Part shown: positions 8,526 to 18,373 of the stretch, in pieces
Numbering within the stretch: the stretch's first letter is position 1
Layout of the letters: each line of letters starts with the position of its first letter
Assembly: GCA_963817785.1 (NCBI GenBank)
Contig: CAWFPL010000002.1
Location: forward strand, 930,001-994,000
Direction of reading: 5' to 3'
DNA: 64,000 nucleotides
Source of the DNA: JAKALD01 sp963817785
GTDB taxonomy: Bacteria; Pseudomonadota; Gammaproteobacteria; Burkholderiales; SG8-39
Program-made: the position numbers and the translations under genes
Notes under the pieces: generated by a model
Told to the model about the DNA's origin: nothing
Seen by the model: only the letters and a program-made list of their open reading frames with translations
Database searches by the model: none

Positions 8526-9350
8526 CTAGAGCACTGCGAGGCTCGCGTTTTTCAGGTCGGTGACCACCATGTGCCCGGGCACGTGCGTGATGCACAGCGG
8601 CGGGCGCGCGTGGCGCACCGCCGATTGCGGCGTGACGCCGCAGGCCCAGAATACCGGCAGCTCGCCGGCCTTGACCTCGGTGCGCTCCCCCACCCAGGGC
8701 CGCTTGAGGTCGTCGATGCCGATCAGCTCGGGCTTGCCGATGTGAACCGGCGCGCCGTGCACGCTCGGGAAGCGCGAGGTGATCTGGATGGCGCGGATCG
8801 CGTCGGCCGGCGTGAACGGACGCATCGACACCACCATCGGGCCGCGGAACGGCCCGGCGGGCGCGGTCTCGAGGTTCGTCAGGTACATGGGCACGTTGCG
8901 GCCTTCGGCGACGTGGCGCAGCGGCACGCCGGCCTCGACGAGCGCCTCCTCGAACGAGAACGAGCAGCCCAGTACGAACGCCACCAGGTCGTCGCCCCAC
9001 AGGTGGCGGATGTCGGCCACGTCCTCGACGTGCTCGCCGTCGCGGAACACGCGGTAGCCCGGCACATCGGTGCGGATGTCGAGGTCCTCGGCGAGCGCGG
9101 GCAGGCGCGGGTCGCCCGGGTCCGAGGCCGCAAGCCGCGGGCAGGGCTTGGGGTTGCGCTGGCAGTAGACGAAGAAATCCTGCGCGTGGCTGCGCGGCAG
9201 GATGCACAGGTTGCCCTGCACGTAGCCGGGAGCGATCCCCGCCGTGTGGCCGCGGTGCGTGCCGGCGCGGATCGCCTGTCGCGCGGCTTGCGGCTCGCGC
9301 AGGGTAAGCGGGTGAACGGGTGCGGCTTCGGCCGCGCGAGCGGTTGCCAT
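8526..9350 (-). CDS. DUF1445/UPF0317 putative hydro-lyase (D-glutamate cyclase-like)
   Basis: The product (274 aa) carries the characteristic segments GYVQGNLCILPRSHAQDFF, FCQ-type YCQRNPKPCP, VAFVLGCSFSFEEAL, NVPMYLTNLETAPAG, GPMVVSMRPFTPADA and GELPVFWACGVTPQSA of the DUF1445 family. Some relatives are called hydro-lyases or D-glutamate cyclases, but biochemical support is thin. I start at the ATG at 9350 because family-like sequence begins soon after. It is transcribed away from the glucan phosphorylase gene, with 178 bases between them. Confidence 0.9.
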   Translation of the reverse strand: MATARAAEAAPVHPLTLREPQAARQAIRAGTHRGHTAGIAPGYVQGNLCILPRSHAQDFFVYCQRNPKPCPRLAASDPGDPRLPALAEDLDIRTDVPGYRVFRDGEHVEDVADIRHLWGDDLVAFVLGCSFSFEEALVEAGVPLRHVAEGRNVPMYLTNLETAPAGPFRGPMVVSMRPFTPADAIRAIQITSRFPSVHGAPVHIGKPELIGIDDLKRPWVGERTEVKAGELPVFWACGVTPQSAVRHARPPLCITHVPGHMVVTDLKNASLAVL

Positions 9351-9455
9351 GGCCAGACTCCTCGGCGGGCGGCAGCAGCGCCGCCGCACATTCCGCCGCG
9401 ATGGTGCGGTCGCCGGTGGCGTGCGTCAACCGGCGCGGCCCGCGCGAGCGCGAGT

Positions 9456-9469
9456 TTGATCGGGGTCAA
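9456..9469. promoter_or_regulatory. FNR/ANR-like box upstream of the glucan phosphorylase
   Basis: TTGATCGGGGTCAA matches the TTGAT-N4-ATCAA consensus at nine of ten fixed positions. It lies about 60 bases upstream of the phosphorylase GTG and between divergent genes. No good -10 hexamer is visible at the expected distance, so the call is tentative. A second such box lies at 15371-15384. Confidence 0.35.
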
Positions 9470-9528
9470 GCCGCGGATGCGGCGCGCGTGTTCTTCTGGA
9501 GGGGTTCGACTGCCTGCCGGAGACCCGT

Positions 9529-11223
9529 GTGCCGAGCGACGCGCGCATCGCCTACTTTTCGATGGAAATCGGCCTGGCGAGCGGCATGCCGACCTATGCA
9601 GGAGGACTCGGGGTGCTCGCCGGCGACACGATCCGCTCGGCGGCCGACGCGGGCCTGCCGATGGTCGCGGTGTCGCTGCTCGCGCGCAAAGGCTACTTCC
9701 ACCAGCGCGTGGACGAGACGGGGTGGCAGACGGAGGAGCCCGAGACCTGGCGGGTCGAGGACTACCTCACGGAACTGCCGCAGCGAGCGACGGTGGCGAT
9801 CGAAGGACGCCCGGTGCAGGTGCGCGCCTGGCGCTACGAGATGAAGGGCGTCACCGGCAAGATCGTCCCGGTGCTGTTCCTCGATAGCGACCTCGAAGGC
9901 AATGCCGAAATCGACCGGCGCTTGAGCTACTACCTGTACGGCGGCGATGCGTACTATCGGCTCGCGCAGGAAGCGATCCTCGGCCTGGGCGGCATCCGCA
10001 TGCTGCGCGCACTGGGTTACGGCAGCCTGAGCCGCTACCACATGAACGAGGGGCACCCGGCGCTGCTGGTGCTCGAGCTGCTGCACGAGCAGGCGCAGAA
10101 GGACGGCGTCAAGATAGCCGGCGCCAAGCAGGTCGAGGCGATCCGGCCGCAGTGCGTGTTCACCACCCACACCCCGGTGCCCTCCGGCCACGACCAGTTC
10201 GACCTCGAGCTGTTCCACCGCGTGGTCGGCCTGCCCGAGCCGCTGTGCGAGCTCGAGCAGGACTTCTGCCACGAGGGCAGGCTCAACATGACTTACCTCG
10301 CCCTGGTGCACAGCCACTACGTCAACGGCGTCGCCAAGCGCCACCGCGAGATCTCGCAGCACATGTTCGCGCGCTACCAGGTCGACTCGATCACCAACGG
10401 CGTGCACGCCGCCACCTGGACCTCGGCGCCGGTGCAGGCGCTGTTCGACCGCCACATACCGGGCTGGCGCGAGGACAACCCGAGCCTGCGCCACGCGTTG
10501 AGCCTGCCGGGCGAAGAAGTGTGGGAGGCGCACCAGGCCAACAAGCGCGCGCTGATCGAGCGCGCCAACCGCGAGCGCAACGCCGCGATGGACCTCGAAT
10601 CCTTCACGCTCGGCTTCGCGCGCCGCGCCACGCAGTACAAGCGCGCCGACCTCATCTTCACCGACGTCGCGCGCCTGAAAGAGATCGCCGCGCGCGCCGG
10701 AGCCATCCAGCTCGTGTTCGCCGGCAAGGCGCACCCGCACGACCAGGGGGGCAAGGAGCTGATCCAGCACATCTACCGCGCACGCCAGACCCTCACCGGC
10801 AGCAAAGTGCGCATCGCCTACCTGCCGGAGTACGACATGGACCTTGGCAAACTCATGACCGCGGGTGCCGACGTGTGGCTCAACACGCCGCTGCCGCCTC
10901 TCGAGGCCTCCGGCACCAGCGGCATGAAGGCGGCGCTCAACGGCGTCCCGTCGCTCAGCGTGCTCGACGGCTGGTGGATCGAGGGCTGGATCGAGGGAGT
11001 GACCGGCTGGGCGATCGGCAATGGCGACATCGGCGCGAAGGACGACGCCGCCATCGACGCCGGGTCGCTGTACGACAAGCTCGAGAGGCTGGTGCTGCCG
11101 CTGTATTACGGCAACCGACAGGGTTACGTGCGCGTCATGCGCAACGCGATCGCGCTCAACGGCTCCTTTTTCAACACCGAGCGCATGATCGACCAGTACG
11201 TCACCAAGGCGTATTTCGAATAG
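9529..11223 (+). CDS. Alpha-glucan (glycogen/maltodextrin) phosphorylase, short GT35 form
   Basis: This 564-residue enzyme would release glucose-1-phosphate from alpha-1,4-glucans using pyridoxal phosphate. Visible motifs include SMEIGLASGMPTYAGGLGVLAGD near residue 11 (given here as a broken run: SMEIGLASG, PTYAGGLG), MNEGHPALLVLE, THTPVPSGHDQFD, NGVHAATW, RATQYKRADLIF, AGKAHPHDQGGKELI and the PLP-lysine segment SGTSGMKAALNG. It belongs to the short phosphorylase group (about 550-700 aa) rather than the roughly 820-aa GlgP type. The start is a GTG with GGAG just upstream. An FNR-like box lies upstream and long hairpin repeats lie downstream. Confidence 0.92.
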   Translation: MPSDARIAYFSMEIGLASGMPTYAGGLGVLAGDTIRSAADAGLPMVAVSLLARKGYFHQRVDETGWQTEEPETWRVEDYLTELPQRATVAIEGRPVQVRAWRYEMKGVTGKIVPVLFLDSDLEGNAEIDRRLSYYLYGGDAYYRLAQEAILGLGGIRMLRALGYGSLSRYHMNEGHPALLVLELLHEQAQKDGVKIAGAKQVEAIRPQCVFTTHTPVPSGHDQFDLELFHRVVGLPEPLCELEQDFCHEGRLNMTYLALVHSHYVNGVAKRHREISQHMFARYQVDSITNGVHAATWTSAPVQALFDRHIPGWREDNPSLRHALSLPGEEVWEAHQANKRALIERANRERNAAMDLESFTLGFARRATQYKRADLIFTDVARLKEIAARAGAIQLVFAGKAHPHDQGGKELIQHIYRARQTLTGSKVRIAYLPEYDMDLGKLMTAGADVWLNTPLPPLEASGTSGMKAALNGVPSLSVLDGWWIEGWIEGVTGWAIGNGDIGAKDDAAIDAGSLYDKLERLVLPLYYGNRQGYVRVMRNAIALNGSFFNTERMIDQYVTKAYFE

Positions 11224-11255
11224 GGGCGGAGGCGAATATGGTTTTCTCCGATGTT

Positions 11256-11395
11256 CCGCTTTTCGGCGGCTCGCTTTTGGAGCCGCTGAAAAGCAGGAGA
11301 CATTGCGGCGGTCATCCCACGCTCGGCATCCGCATCGGTCCGAGTGTCTCCGCTTTTCCGTGGGGGCAGAAGACACCCCCACGGAAAAGCGGAGA
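11256..11395. repeat. Tandem hairpin repeat, unit 1 of 2
   Basis: This unit holds two inverted repeats. The first (11256-11300) pairs GCTTTTCGGCGGCTC with GAGCCGCTGAAAAGC. The second (11347-11395) has a perfect 20-bp stem starting TCTCCGCTTTTCCGTGGGGG and a 9-base loop. The same arrangement recurs exactly 198 bases downstream. The unit lies between the converging phosphorylase and Nudix genes, and together the two units fill the 403-base gap 11224-11626. No gene is credible here. Confidence 0.85.
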
Positions 11396-11449
11396 TCGGG
11401 GAGAACCACATCCGGTATTGGTTCATGGCGAGCTTTGCCTTTTTCCCGA

Positions 11450-11593
11450 TCTCCTGCTTTTCAGCGGCTCGCTTTTGGAGCCGCTGAAAAGCAGGAGACA
11501 CTGCGGCGCTCGGGACGCGCTCGTTTTCTGCACTGTTCCGAGTGTCTCCGCTTTTCCGATGGGTCAAACCCCGCCCCCGCGGAAAAGCGGAGA
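11450..11593. repeat. Tandem hairpin repeat, unit 2 of 2
   Basis: This is the second copy of the 198-bp unit. Its first hairpin (11450-11498) has a perfect 21-bp stem that begins TCTCCTGCTTTTCAGCGG, with the 7-base loop GCTTTTG. The second (11545-11593) has a 14-bp stem TCTCCGCTTTTCCG. The 46-base spacer between the hairpins has the same length in both units but a diverged middle. Each stem begins TCTCC and ends GGAGA. Confidence 0.85.
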
Positions 11594-11626
11594 TCGGGGA
11601 AACCCCGTTCTGGCAGGGGGGCCGCC

Positions 11627-12049
11627 CTAATGCCCGCCGATCGTCTGCCTGGCCCAGTCGAGCACCGCGGACAGCCGCGGGGGCAGGAGCTCCTCGGCTT
11701 GGTCGTAGTCGACCCAGCGCCATTCGTGGTGCTCGGGGCGGCCCAGCTCGGGGGAAACGGGGAGCTCGATGCGCTCCACGTCGGTTTCGGCCAGGTAGTA
11801 GCGCGCCACTTTGCCGCCGGCGTAGGGCGGGGTCTCCTGGTGGGCTTCGCCGAACGGGAAGTCGAGGGCGGTCAGGCCGGTTTCCTCGGCGACCTCGCGC
11901 TTGGCGGCGTCGAGCTGGCTCTCGCCGGGCTCGAGCCGGCCTTTCGGGAAATCCCAGCTTCGGTAGGCGCGCAGCACGAGGTAGCGCACGCCCCGATCGG
12001 TGCGGCGAAATATGACTGCGCCGGCGGAGCGGACCGGATGCGGTTTCAT
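11627..12049 (-). CDS. Nudix hydrolase (Ap4A-hydrolase-like)
   Basis: This 140-residue protein carries a full Nudix box: GRLEPGESQLDAAKREVAEE followed by TGL, with the metal-binding REVAEE. The early SAGAVIFRR and YLVLRAYRSWDFPKG and the later WRWVDYDQAEELL are typical of diadenosine polyphosphate or MutT-like hydrolases. I use the ATG at 12049 because upstream codons in the frame look non-coding. Its stop lies beside the hairpin repeats. The exact substrate is not predictable from sequence. Confidence 0.9.
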   Translation of the reverse strand: MKPHPVRSAGAVIFRRTDRGVRYLVLRAYRSWDFPKGRLEPGESQLDAAKREVAEETGLTALDFPFGEAHQETPPYAGGKVARYYLAETDVERIELPVSPELGRPEHHEWRWVDYDQAEELLPPRLSAVLDWARQTIGGH

Positions 12050-12172
12050 GCGCCGGGAATGATAGCGCGCCGGCGGGTTTCGGCCATCTGCGCCGGTGCG
12101 GCGCTCAAGCCGCTGAGCGAAAACATTTTTTCCGGCCCTTGATTCCGCCGTCCGGAACGCCATTTAACGCCC

Positions 12173-12577
12173 ATGAGATCCCGTGACGTGCGCAGCCTGA
12201 TGTGGGGCGAGGCGCTTTCGCTCCTGGACCAGGCCGAACGGCTGCAGCGCCAGTTTTTCCGCGTCGGTCCGGCGGCGCGTGCGCAGAACTGGGAGCCGCC
12301 GGTCGACGTGATCGAGACTCCGGATGGCGTGCGCGTGCACGTCGCGCTGCCGGGAGTGGCGGCCGAATCGATCGCCATCGGCCTGGAGCCGGAGGCGATG
12401 ACGATCGCCGCGCTGCGGCCGTTTCCCTCGGGCGAAGGGGGCGACCGCATCCACCGGCTCGAGATTCCGTACGGGCGCTTCGAGCGGCGCATCGCGTTGC
12501 CGCTGCACGCGCTCGAGCTCATCGAAAAATCACTCGCGAACGGCGTGCTCACGCTCGCGTTCGCCAGACGTGCCTAG
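12173..12577 (+). CDS. Hsp20/alpha-crystallin family small heat-shock protein
   Basis: This 134-residue protein has the alpha-crystallin core: PPVDVIETPDGVRVHVALPG near residue 43, the variable loop, then IPYGRFERRIALP and the closing SLANGVLTLAFARRA. The usual C-terminal I-x-I/V anchoring motif is not evident, so oligomerisation may be modified. The gene lies 22 bases upstream of lon on the same strand. This suggests joint expression of a holdase and the main quality-control protease. Confidence 0.87.
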   Translation: MRSRDVRSLMWGEALSLLDQAERLQRQFFRVGPAARAQNWEPPVDVIETPDGVRVHVALPGVAAESIAIGLEPEAMTIAALRPFPSGEGGDRIHRLEIPYGRFERRIALPLHALELIEKSLANGVLTLAFARRA

Positions 12578-12599
12578 CTTCGGCAGGCGAGGAGACCGC

Positions 12600-15020
<2,421 letters not shown>

Positions 15021-15035
15021 GGCGGCCGGCGCGGG

Positions 15036-15284
15036 CTATTTGTCGAACTTGTAGAAGTTCCTGTTCAGCCAGTCGGCCAGATCGGCCATGTCCTGTCCGG
15101 AGAGCCGCGGGTCGTAGCGGCCGCTCCAGCGCTCGACCTCCTTCAGCAGCGCCTTGTAGGAGGCAATGTACGCCTTGGGCGGCGCGTAGAGCCCGCTTGC
15201 GCCGCTTCCGGCTTCGGCGGCCGCGAAGGCGCTCGGCGCGACCGTCAGCAGCGCCATGATGCCGAGGAAGGGGGCGGGGTTCAT
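15036..15284 (-). CDS. Small secreted or periplasmic protein of unknown function
   Basis: The 82-residue product starts with a signal peptide (FLGIMALLTVAPSAFA, cleavage near AFAAAEA), leaving a mature chain of about 60 residues that ends in DPRLSGQDMADLADWLNRNF. The tail resembles the last helix of small c-type cytochrome domains, but there is no CxxCH heme motif. I do not recognise the family. An FNR-like box lies upstream at 15371-15384, at a distance that suits this gene better than its divergent neighbour. Confidence 0.65.
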   Translation of the reverse strand: MNPAPFLGIMALLTVAPSAFAAAEAGSGASGLYAPPKAYIASYKALLKEVERWSGRYDPRLSGQDMADLADWLNRNFYKFDK

Positions 15285-15370
15285 GGAATCTGCTCCTTGT
15301 GCTCGATCGATCCGTCGGGTACGCGCAAGCGCGTGATGACGCCAGATTAATCGGCTGCGCCGGCTAGAAC

Positions 15371-15384
15371 TTGACGCCGATCAA
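15371..15384. promoter_or_regulatory. FNR/ANR-like box
   Basis: TTGACGCCGATCAA matches TTGAT-N4-ATCAA at nine of ten fixed positions. Relative to the leftward small secreted protein it would lie about 41 bases before a transcription start near 15336, with TAATCT as a weak -10. For the rightward 59-residue gene the implied start would fall on the start codon. Binding is unproven. Confidence 0.35.
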
Positions 15385-15417
15385 ACGCGCGCCTTACGGA
15401 CCGGGCAGGCTGGGCTC

Positions 15418-15597
15418 GTGCCCTGGACGCCTTCCCGCTACCCGCCCGCGATGACGCACCTGCCCGAGCCGGTGCGCGACAAGGCGATCGAGATCGCCAA
15501 CGCGCTGCTCGAGGGGGGCATGGACGAAGGCAAGGCGATCCGCATCGCGATTGCCAAGGCGAAGGAGTGGGCCGCGCACCGCGGCCTGGTGGACTGA
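15418..15597 (+). CDS. Small conserved-looking protein, 59 aa, unknown function
   Basis: A GTG start gives 59 residues: an N-terminal PWTPSRYPPAMTHLPEPVR, then RDKAIEIANALLEGGMDEGK and AIRIAIAKAKEWAAHRGLVD. The two-helix pattern and the MPW-x-x-x-RYPP-x-M-x-x-L opening resemble a small uncharacterised protein I associate with proteobacteria and bacteriophage-like genomes. No enzymatic residues are visible. Its charge and amphipathic helices suggest a small DNA- or protein-binding factor, but this is not shown. Confidence 0.65.
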   Translation: MPWTPSRYPPAMTHLPEPVRDKAIEIANALLEGGMDEGKAIRIAIAKAKEWAAHRGLVD

Positions 15598-15606
15598 CCG
15601 GTCCAA

Positions 15607-15650
15607 GAGGGGGTGCGGGGGTAGGGTGATTCTCACCCCCCGCGTCACTA
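15607..15650 (-). repeat. Dispersed hairpin repeat carrying the nadE stop codon, copy 1
   Basis: This 44-base sequence recurs at 29124-29166 with one substitution and one indel. Read on the minus strand it begins TAGTGACGCG, giving two stops (TAG in frame for nadE, then TGA in the next codon position). It continues into a G-run/C-run stem (GGGGGT...ACCCCC) enclosing GGTGAGAATCACC. It may end transcription or protect the 3' end. Confidence 0.75.
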
Positions 15651-17675
15651 CTCCCGCAGCGGCACGCGCTCCAGATCGGCCAGCCAGGCATTCGCTACGC
15701 CGTCCGAGGGCGCGCGCCAGTCGCCGCGCGGGGAAAGCGAGCCGCCCGAGCCCACCTTGGGGCCGTTGGGCAGGGCGCTCCTCTTGAACTGGCTGGTGTG
15801 GAAGAAGCGCTCGAGGAACACGCCCAGCCACTTGCGAATCTCGGCGAGGCGGTAGCCGTCCTTCGCGCGCCAGGCATTCCAGGCGAGGAAGGCGACCTTG
15901 GCTGGCGCGTAGCCGAAGCGCAGGATGTAATAGAGGTGAAAGTCCTGCAGCGCGTACGGGCCGATCACCGATTCGGTGAGCTGGCCCGGGCTGTCGCGGT
16001 CCTTGCCCGGCACCAGCTCCGGGCTGATCTCGGTGGTGAGCACGCGCTCCAGCGCGCGCGTCACCGCGCGGTCGAATTCGCCCGAATGCGCCACCCAGCC
16101 GATCAGGTAGCGGATGAGCGTCTTGGGCACGCTGGCGTTGACCGCGTAGTGCGACATCTGGTCGCCTACGCCGTAGGTGCACCAGCCGAGCGCCAGCTCG
16201 GACAGATCGCCGGTGCCGACCACGATGCCGCTGTGCAGGTTGGCGAGCCGGAAGAGGTGACTGGTGCGCTCGCCCGCCTGCACGTTCTCGAAGGTGACGT
16301 CGTACACCCGGCGGCCGCGCCGGCCCCCGGCGTAAGGGTGCTTGAGGTCCTTCAGCATCTGCAGGCAGGAGGGCCGGATGTCGATCTCCTCGGCGCTCGC
16401 GCCGATCGCGCGCATCAGCTGCCAGGCCTGGTTGCGCGTGCGCGTGCTAGTGGCGAACCCGGGCATCGTATAGGCGAGGATGTTGCGCCGGGGGAGCTTC
16501 AGCTCGTCCATGGCGTGCGCGCAAACGAGCAGCGCGTGGGTCGAGTCCAGGCCGCCGGAGACGCCGATCACGAGCTTTTGCGTGCCGGTGGCGCGCATGC
16601 GCGTCGCCAGGCCCTGCGTCTGGATGCGGTACACCTCTTCGCAGCGCGCGTCGCGCGTCGCCGGATCCTCGGGGACGTACGGATAGCGTCCCACCCGGCG
16701 CTCGAGCGGCAAGCGGCCCTTGGGCAGCGCGAGCGAGAAGCCGATCTCGCGAAAGCGCGCCACCTCGGCCTTGTGGCGCGCGAGCGCCTGGCCGAAGGAG
16801 TTCTGCCGCATGCGGTCGGCGAGCAGCCGGTCGAGGTCGAGCTCGGCCACGGCGAGCTGCGCCTGCGCGGCGAAGCGTTGCGACTCGGCGAGCAGCGTGC
16901 CGTTCTCCCAGACCATCGCGTGCCCGTCCCAAGCGAGGTCGGTGGTCGATTCGCCCGGGCCCGAGGCGCTGTACAGGTACGCCGCCAGGCAGCGCGCGGA
17001 CTGGTTCGAGGCGAGCTCGCGGCGGTACTGGTGCTTGCCGACGACGACGTTCGAGGCCGACAGGTTGGCGATCACGGTCGCGCCGGCGAGCGCGGCGTAC
17101 GAGGAGGGCGGCACCGGCACCCACAGGTCCTCGCAGATCTCGGCAAACAGCGCGAGCTTGGGCTGCTCCTCGAGCCGGAACACGAGGTCGGTGCCGAACG
17201 GCGCCTCCTGGCCGGCGAGCGCGACGCTCTTTCGCGGGCAGGTCTCGCCGGGGGTGAACTGGCGCAGCTCGTAGAACTCGCGGTAGTTCGGCAGGTAGGT
17301 CTTCGGCACCACGCCGAGCAGCCGGCCGCGGCACAGCAGGGCGGCGCAGTTGTACAGCAGCCCGTCGATCCGCACCGGCAGCCCCACCAGCGCGGCGAGC
17401 GGCAGCGCGCGCGTGCGCTCGAGCAGCGCGGCGAGCGCGGCCTCCGAGGCGGCGAGCAGGGCCTGCTGATGGAAGAGGTCCTCGGCGCTGTAGCACGACA
17501 GGCCCAGCTCCGGAAACACGCACAGGATCGCCTGCCGCCGGGCGGCCTCGCGCATCAGCGCCAGCGTGCCCTCGGCGTTGAACGCGGGATCGCCGACGCG
17601 TACCGCGGGCGTAGCGACCGCCACGCGCACGAAGCCGTGCCGGTACAGGTTGAAGAATTCTTCGCGCGAGGCCAT
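15648..17675 (-). CDS. nadE: Glutamine-dependent NAD+ synthetase
   Basis: This 675-residue, two-domain enzyme amidates nicotinic acid adenine dinucleotide to NAD. The N-terminal nitrilase-like glutaminase domain has the glutamate in CVFPELGLSCYSAED, the lysine region GVVPKTYLPNYREFYELR and the cysteine in LFAEICEDLWVP. The C-terminal synthetase domain has the PP-loop VIGVSGGLDSTHALLV near residue 365 and the later GTGDLSELALGWCTYG. Length and order match the long bacterial NadE form that makes its own ammonia. Its stop codon is part of a dispersed repeat. Confidence 0.96.
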   Translation of the reverse strand: MASREEFFNLYRHGFVRVAVATPAVRVGDPAFNAEGTLALMREAARRQAILCVFPELGLSCYSAEDLFHQQALLAASEAALAALLERTRALPLAALVGLPVRIDGLLYNCAALLCRGRLLGVVPKTYLPNYREFYELRQFTPGETCPRKSVALAGQEAPFGTDLVFRLEEQPKLALFAEICEDLWVPVPPSSYAALAGATVIANLSASNVVVGKHQYRRELASNQSARCLAAYLYSASGPGESTTDLAWDGHAMVWENGTLLAESQRFAAQAQLAVAELDLDRLLADRMRQNSFGQALARHKAEVARFREIGFSLALPKGRLPLERRVGRYPYVPEDPATRDARCEEVYRIQTQGLATRMRATGTQKLVIGVSGGLDSTHALLVCAHAMDELKLPRRNILAYTMPGFATSTRTRNQAWQLMRAIGASAEEIDIRPSCLQMLKDLKHPYAGGRRGRRVYDVTFENVQAGERTSHLFRLANLHSGIVVGTGDLSELALGWCTYGVGDQMSHYAVNASVPKTLIRYLIGWVAHSGEFDRAVTRALERVLTTEISPELVPGKDRDSPGQLTESVIGPYALQDFHLYYILRFGYAPAKVAFLAWNAWRAKDGYRLAEIRKWLGVFLERFFHTSQFKRSALPNGPKVGSGGSLSPRGDWRAPSDGVANAWLADLERVPLRE

Positions 17676-17732
17676 CGCCGAGCCGCTCCTGCGGGCATTC
17701 TACCCCAGCCTGATTATGGTATCCTAGGCCAT

Positions 17733-18029
17733 ATGAAAAGGCGCAGCCAGGAGCCGCCGGTGCCGCTGCTGGAAGAGACGGTGGTGCTTGCAGGCGGGGC
17801 GCGGATCGCGCTCGCGCTGTGGCGAGAGAGCGCGGGCGCCCTGCGCTACCGGCTGTGCTTCACGCGCGCCGGGGCGTGCCTGGTGCGCTACGACAACGAG
17901 CAGGGGCGCGCGCGCCGGCGGCTGCAGGGGCGCACGCTGCCCTATGAGTTCCGCTCGATCGAGCAGCTGCGTTACGACTTCGAGCGCGCGGTCGAGGCCG
18001 CGCAGGCTGACGATGGCACGCACCCTTAG
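17733..18029 (+). CDS. TumE-like toxin (DUF6516)
   Basis: This 98-residue protein has the DUF6516/TumE signature: RIALALWRESAGALRYRLCF, then GACLVRYDNEQGRARRRLQG and PYEFRSIEQLRYDFERAV. The YDNE-x-G motif in the middle is the family hallmark. Such proteins are annotated as toxins and are followed by a winged-helix antitoxin, as is the case here with a 17-base overlap. The mode of action is not established to my knowledge. Confidence 0.8.
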   Translation: MKRRSQEPPVPLLEETVVLAGGARIALALWRESAGALRYRLCFTRAGACLVRYDNEQGRARRRLQGRTLPYEFRSIEQLRYDFERAVEAAQADDGTHP

Positions 18030-18372
18030 CCTGCGCGTGGCGAGCGCCGTGCAGGCGCTCGATCGCTTCGAGGCGGGCTGGAACCACCTCGCCGAGGGCG
18101 GGCGCCTCGCGCCCGAGCGGGTGCTGACGTTCGCCGAGCTGCCGCTGCTGCTGCGCACGCTCACGCCGGCGCGCTGGACGCTGCTCGGGCGGCTGCGCGC
18201 CGACGGGCCGCTGTCGGTGTACGAGCTGGCCAAGCGCCTGCAGCGCGATTACAAGAACGTGCACACGGACGTGAGGCGGCTGGCCGAGCTCGGCCTGATC
18301 GCGCGCCGCGAGCACGCGCTGGTGGCGGTCGAGTGGGACGCGGTGCGCGCCGAGCTGCGGTTCGCGGCCTGA
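18013..18372 (+). CDS. Winged-helix antitoxin/regulator partner of the TumE-like toxin
   Basis: The 119-residue product has a winged-helix DNA-binding domain: RFTPARW-like LLRTLTPARWTLLGRLRADG, SVYELAKRLQRDYKNVHTDV and RRLAELGLIARREHA. The DYKNVHTDV recognition helix is typical of the MarR/HVO_A0114-like regulators found downstream of DUF6516 toxins. The ATG at 18013 lies inside the end of the toxin gene, implying translational coupling and autoregulation of the operon. Confidence 0.8.
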   Translation: MARTLSLRVASAVQALDRFEAGWNHLAEGGRLAPERVLTFAELPLLLRTLTPARWTLLGRLRADGPLSVYELAKRLQRDYKNVHTDVRRLAELGLIARREHALVAVEWDAVRAELRFAA

Positions 18373-18373
18373 G

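Noticed and set aside
11303..12142. Open frames crossing the hairpin repeats (recurrent R-K-S-G-D type peptides)
   Set aside because: They read the palindromes in several frames on both strands, so the peptide repeats come from the DNA repeat itself.
15601..15650. CRISPR repeat
   Set aside because: Only two copies exist, 13.5 kb apart, with no spacers or cas genes.
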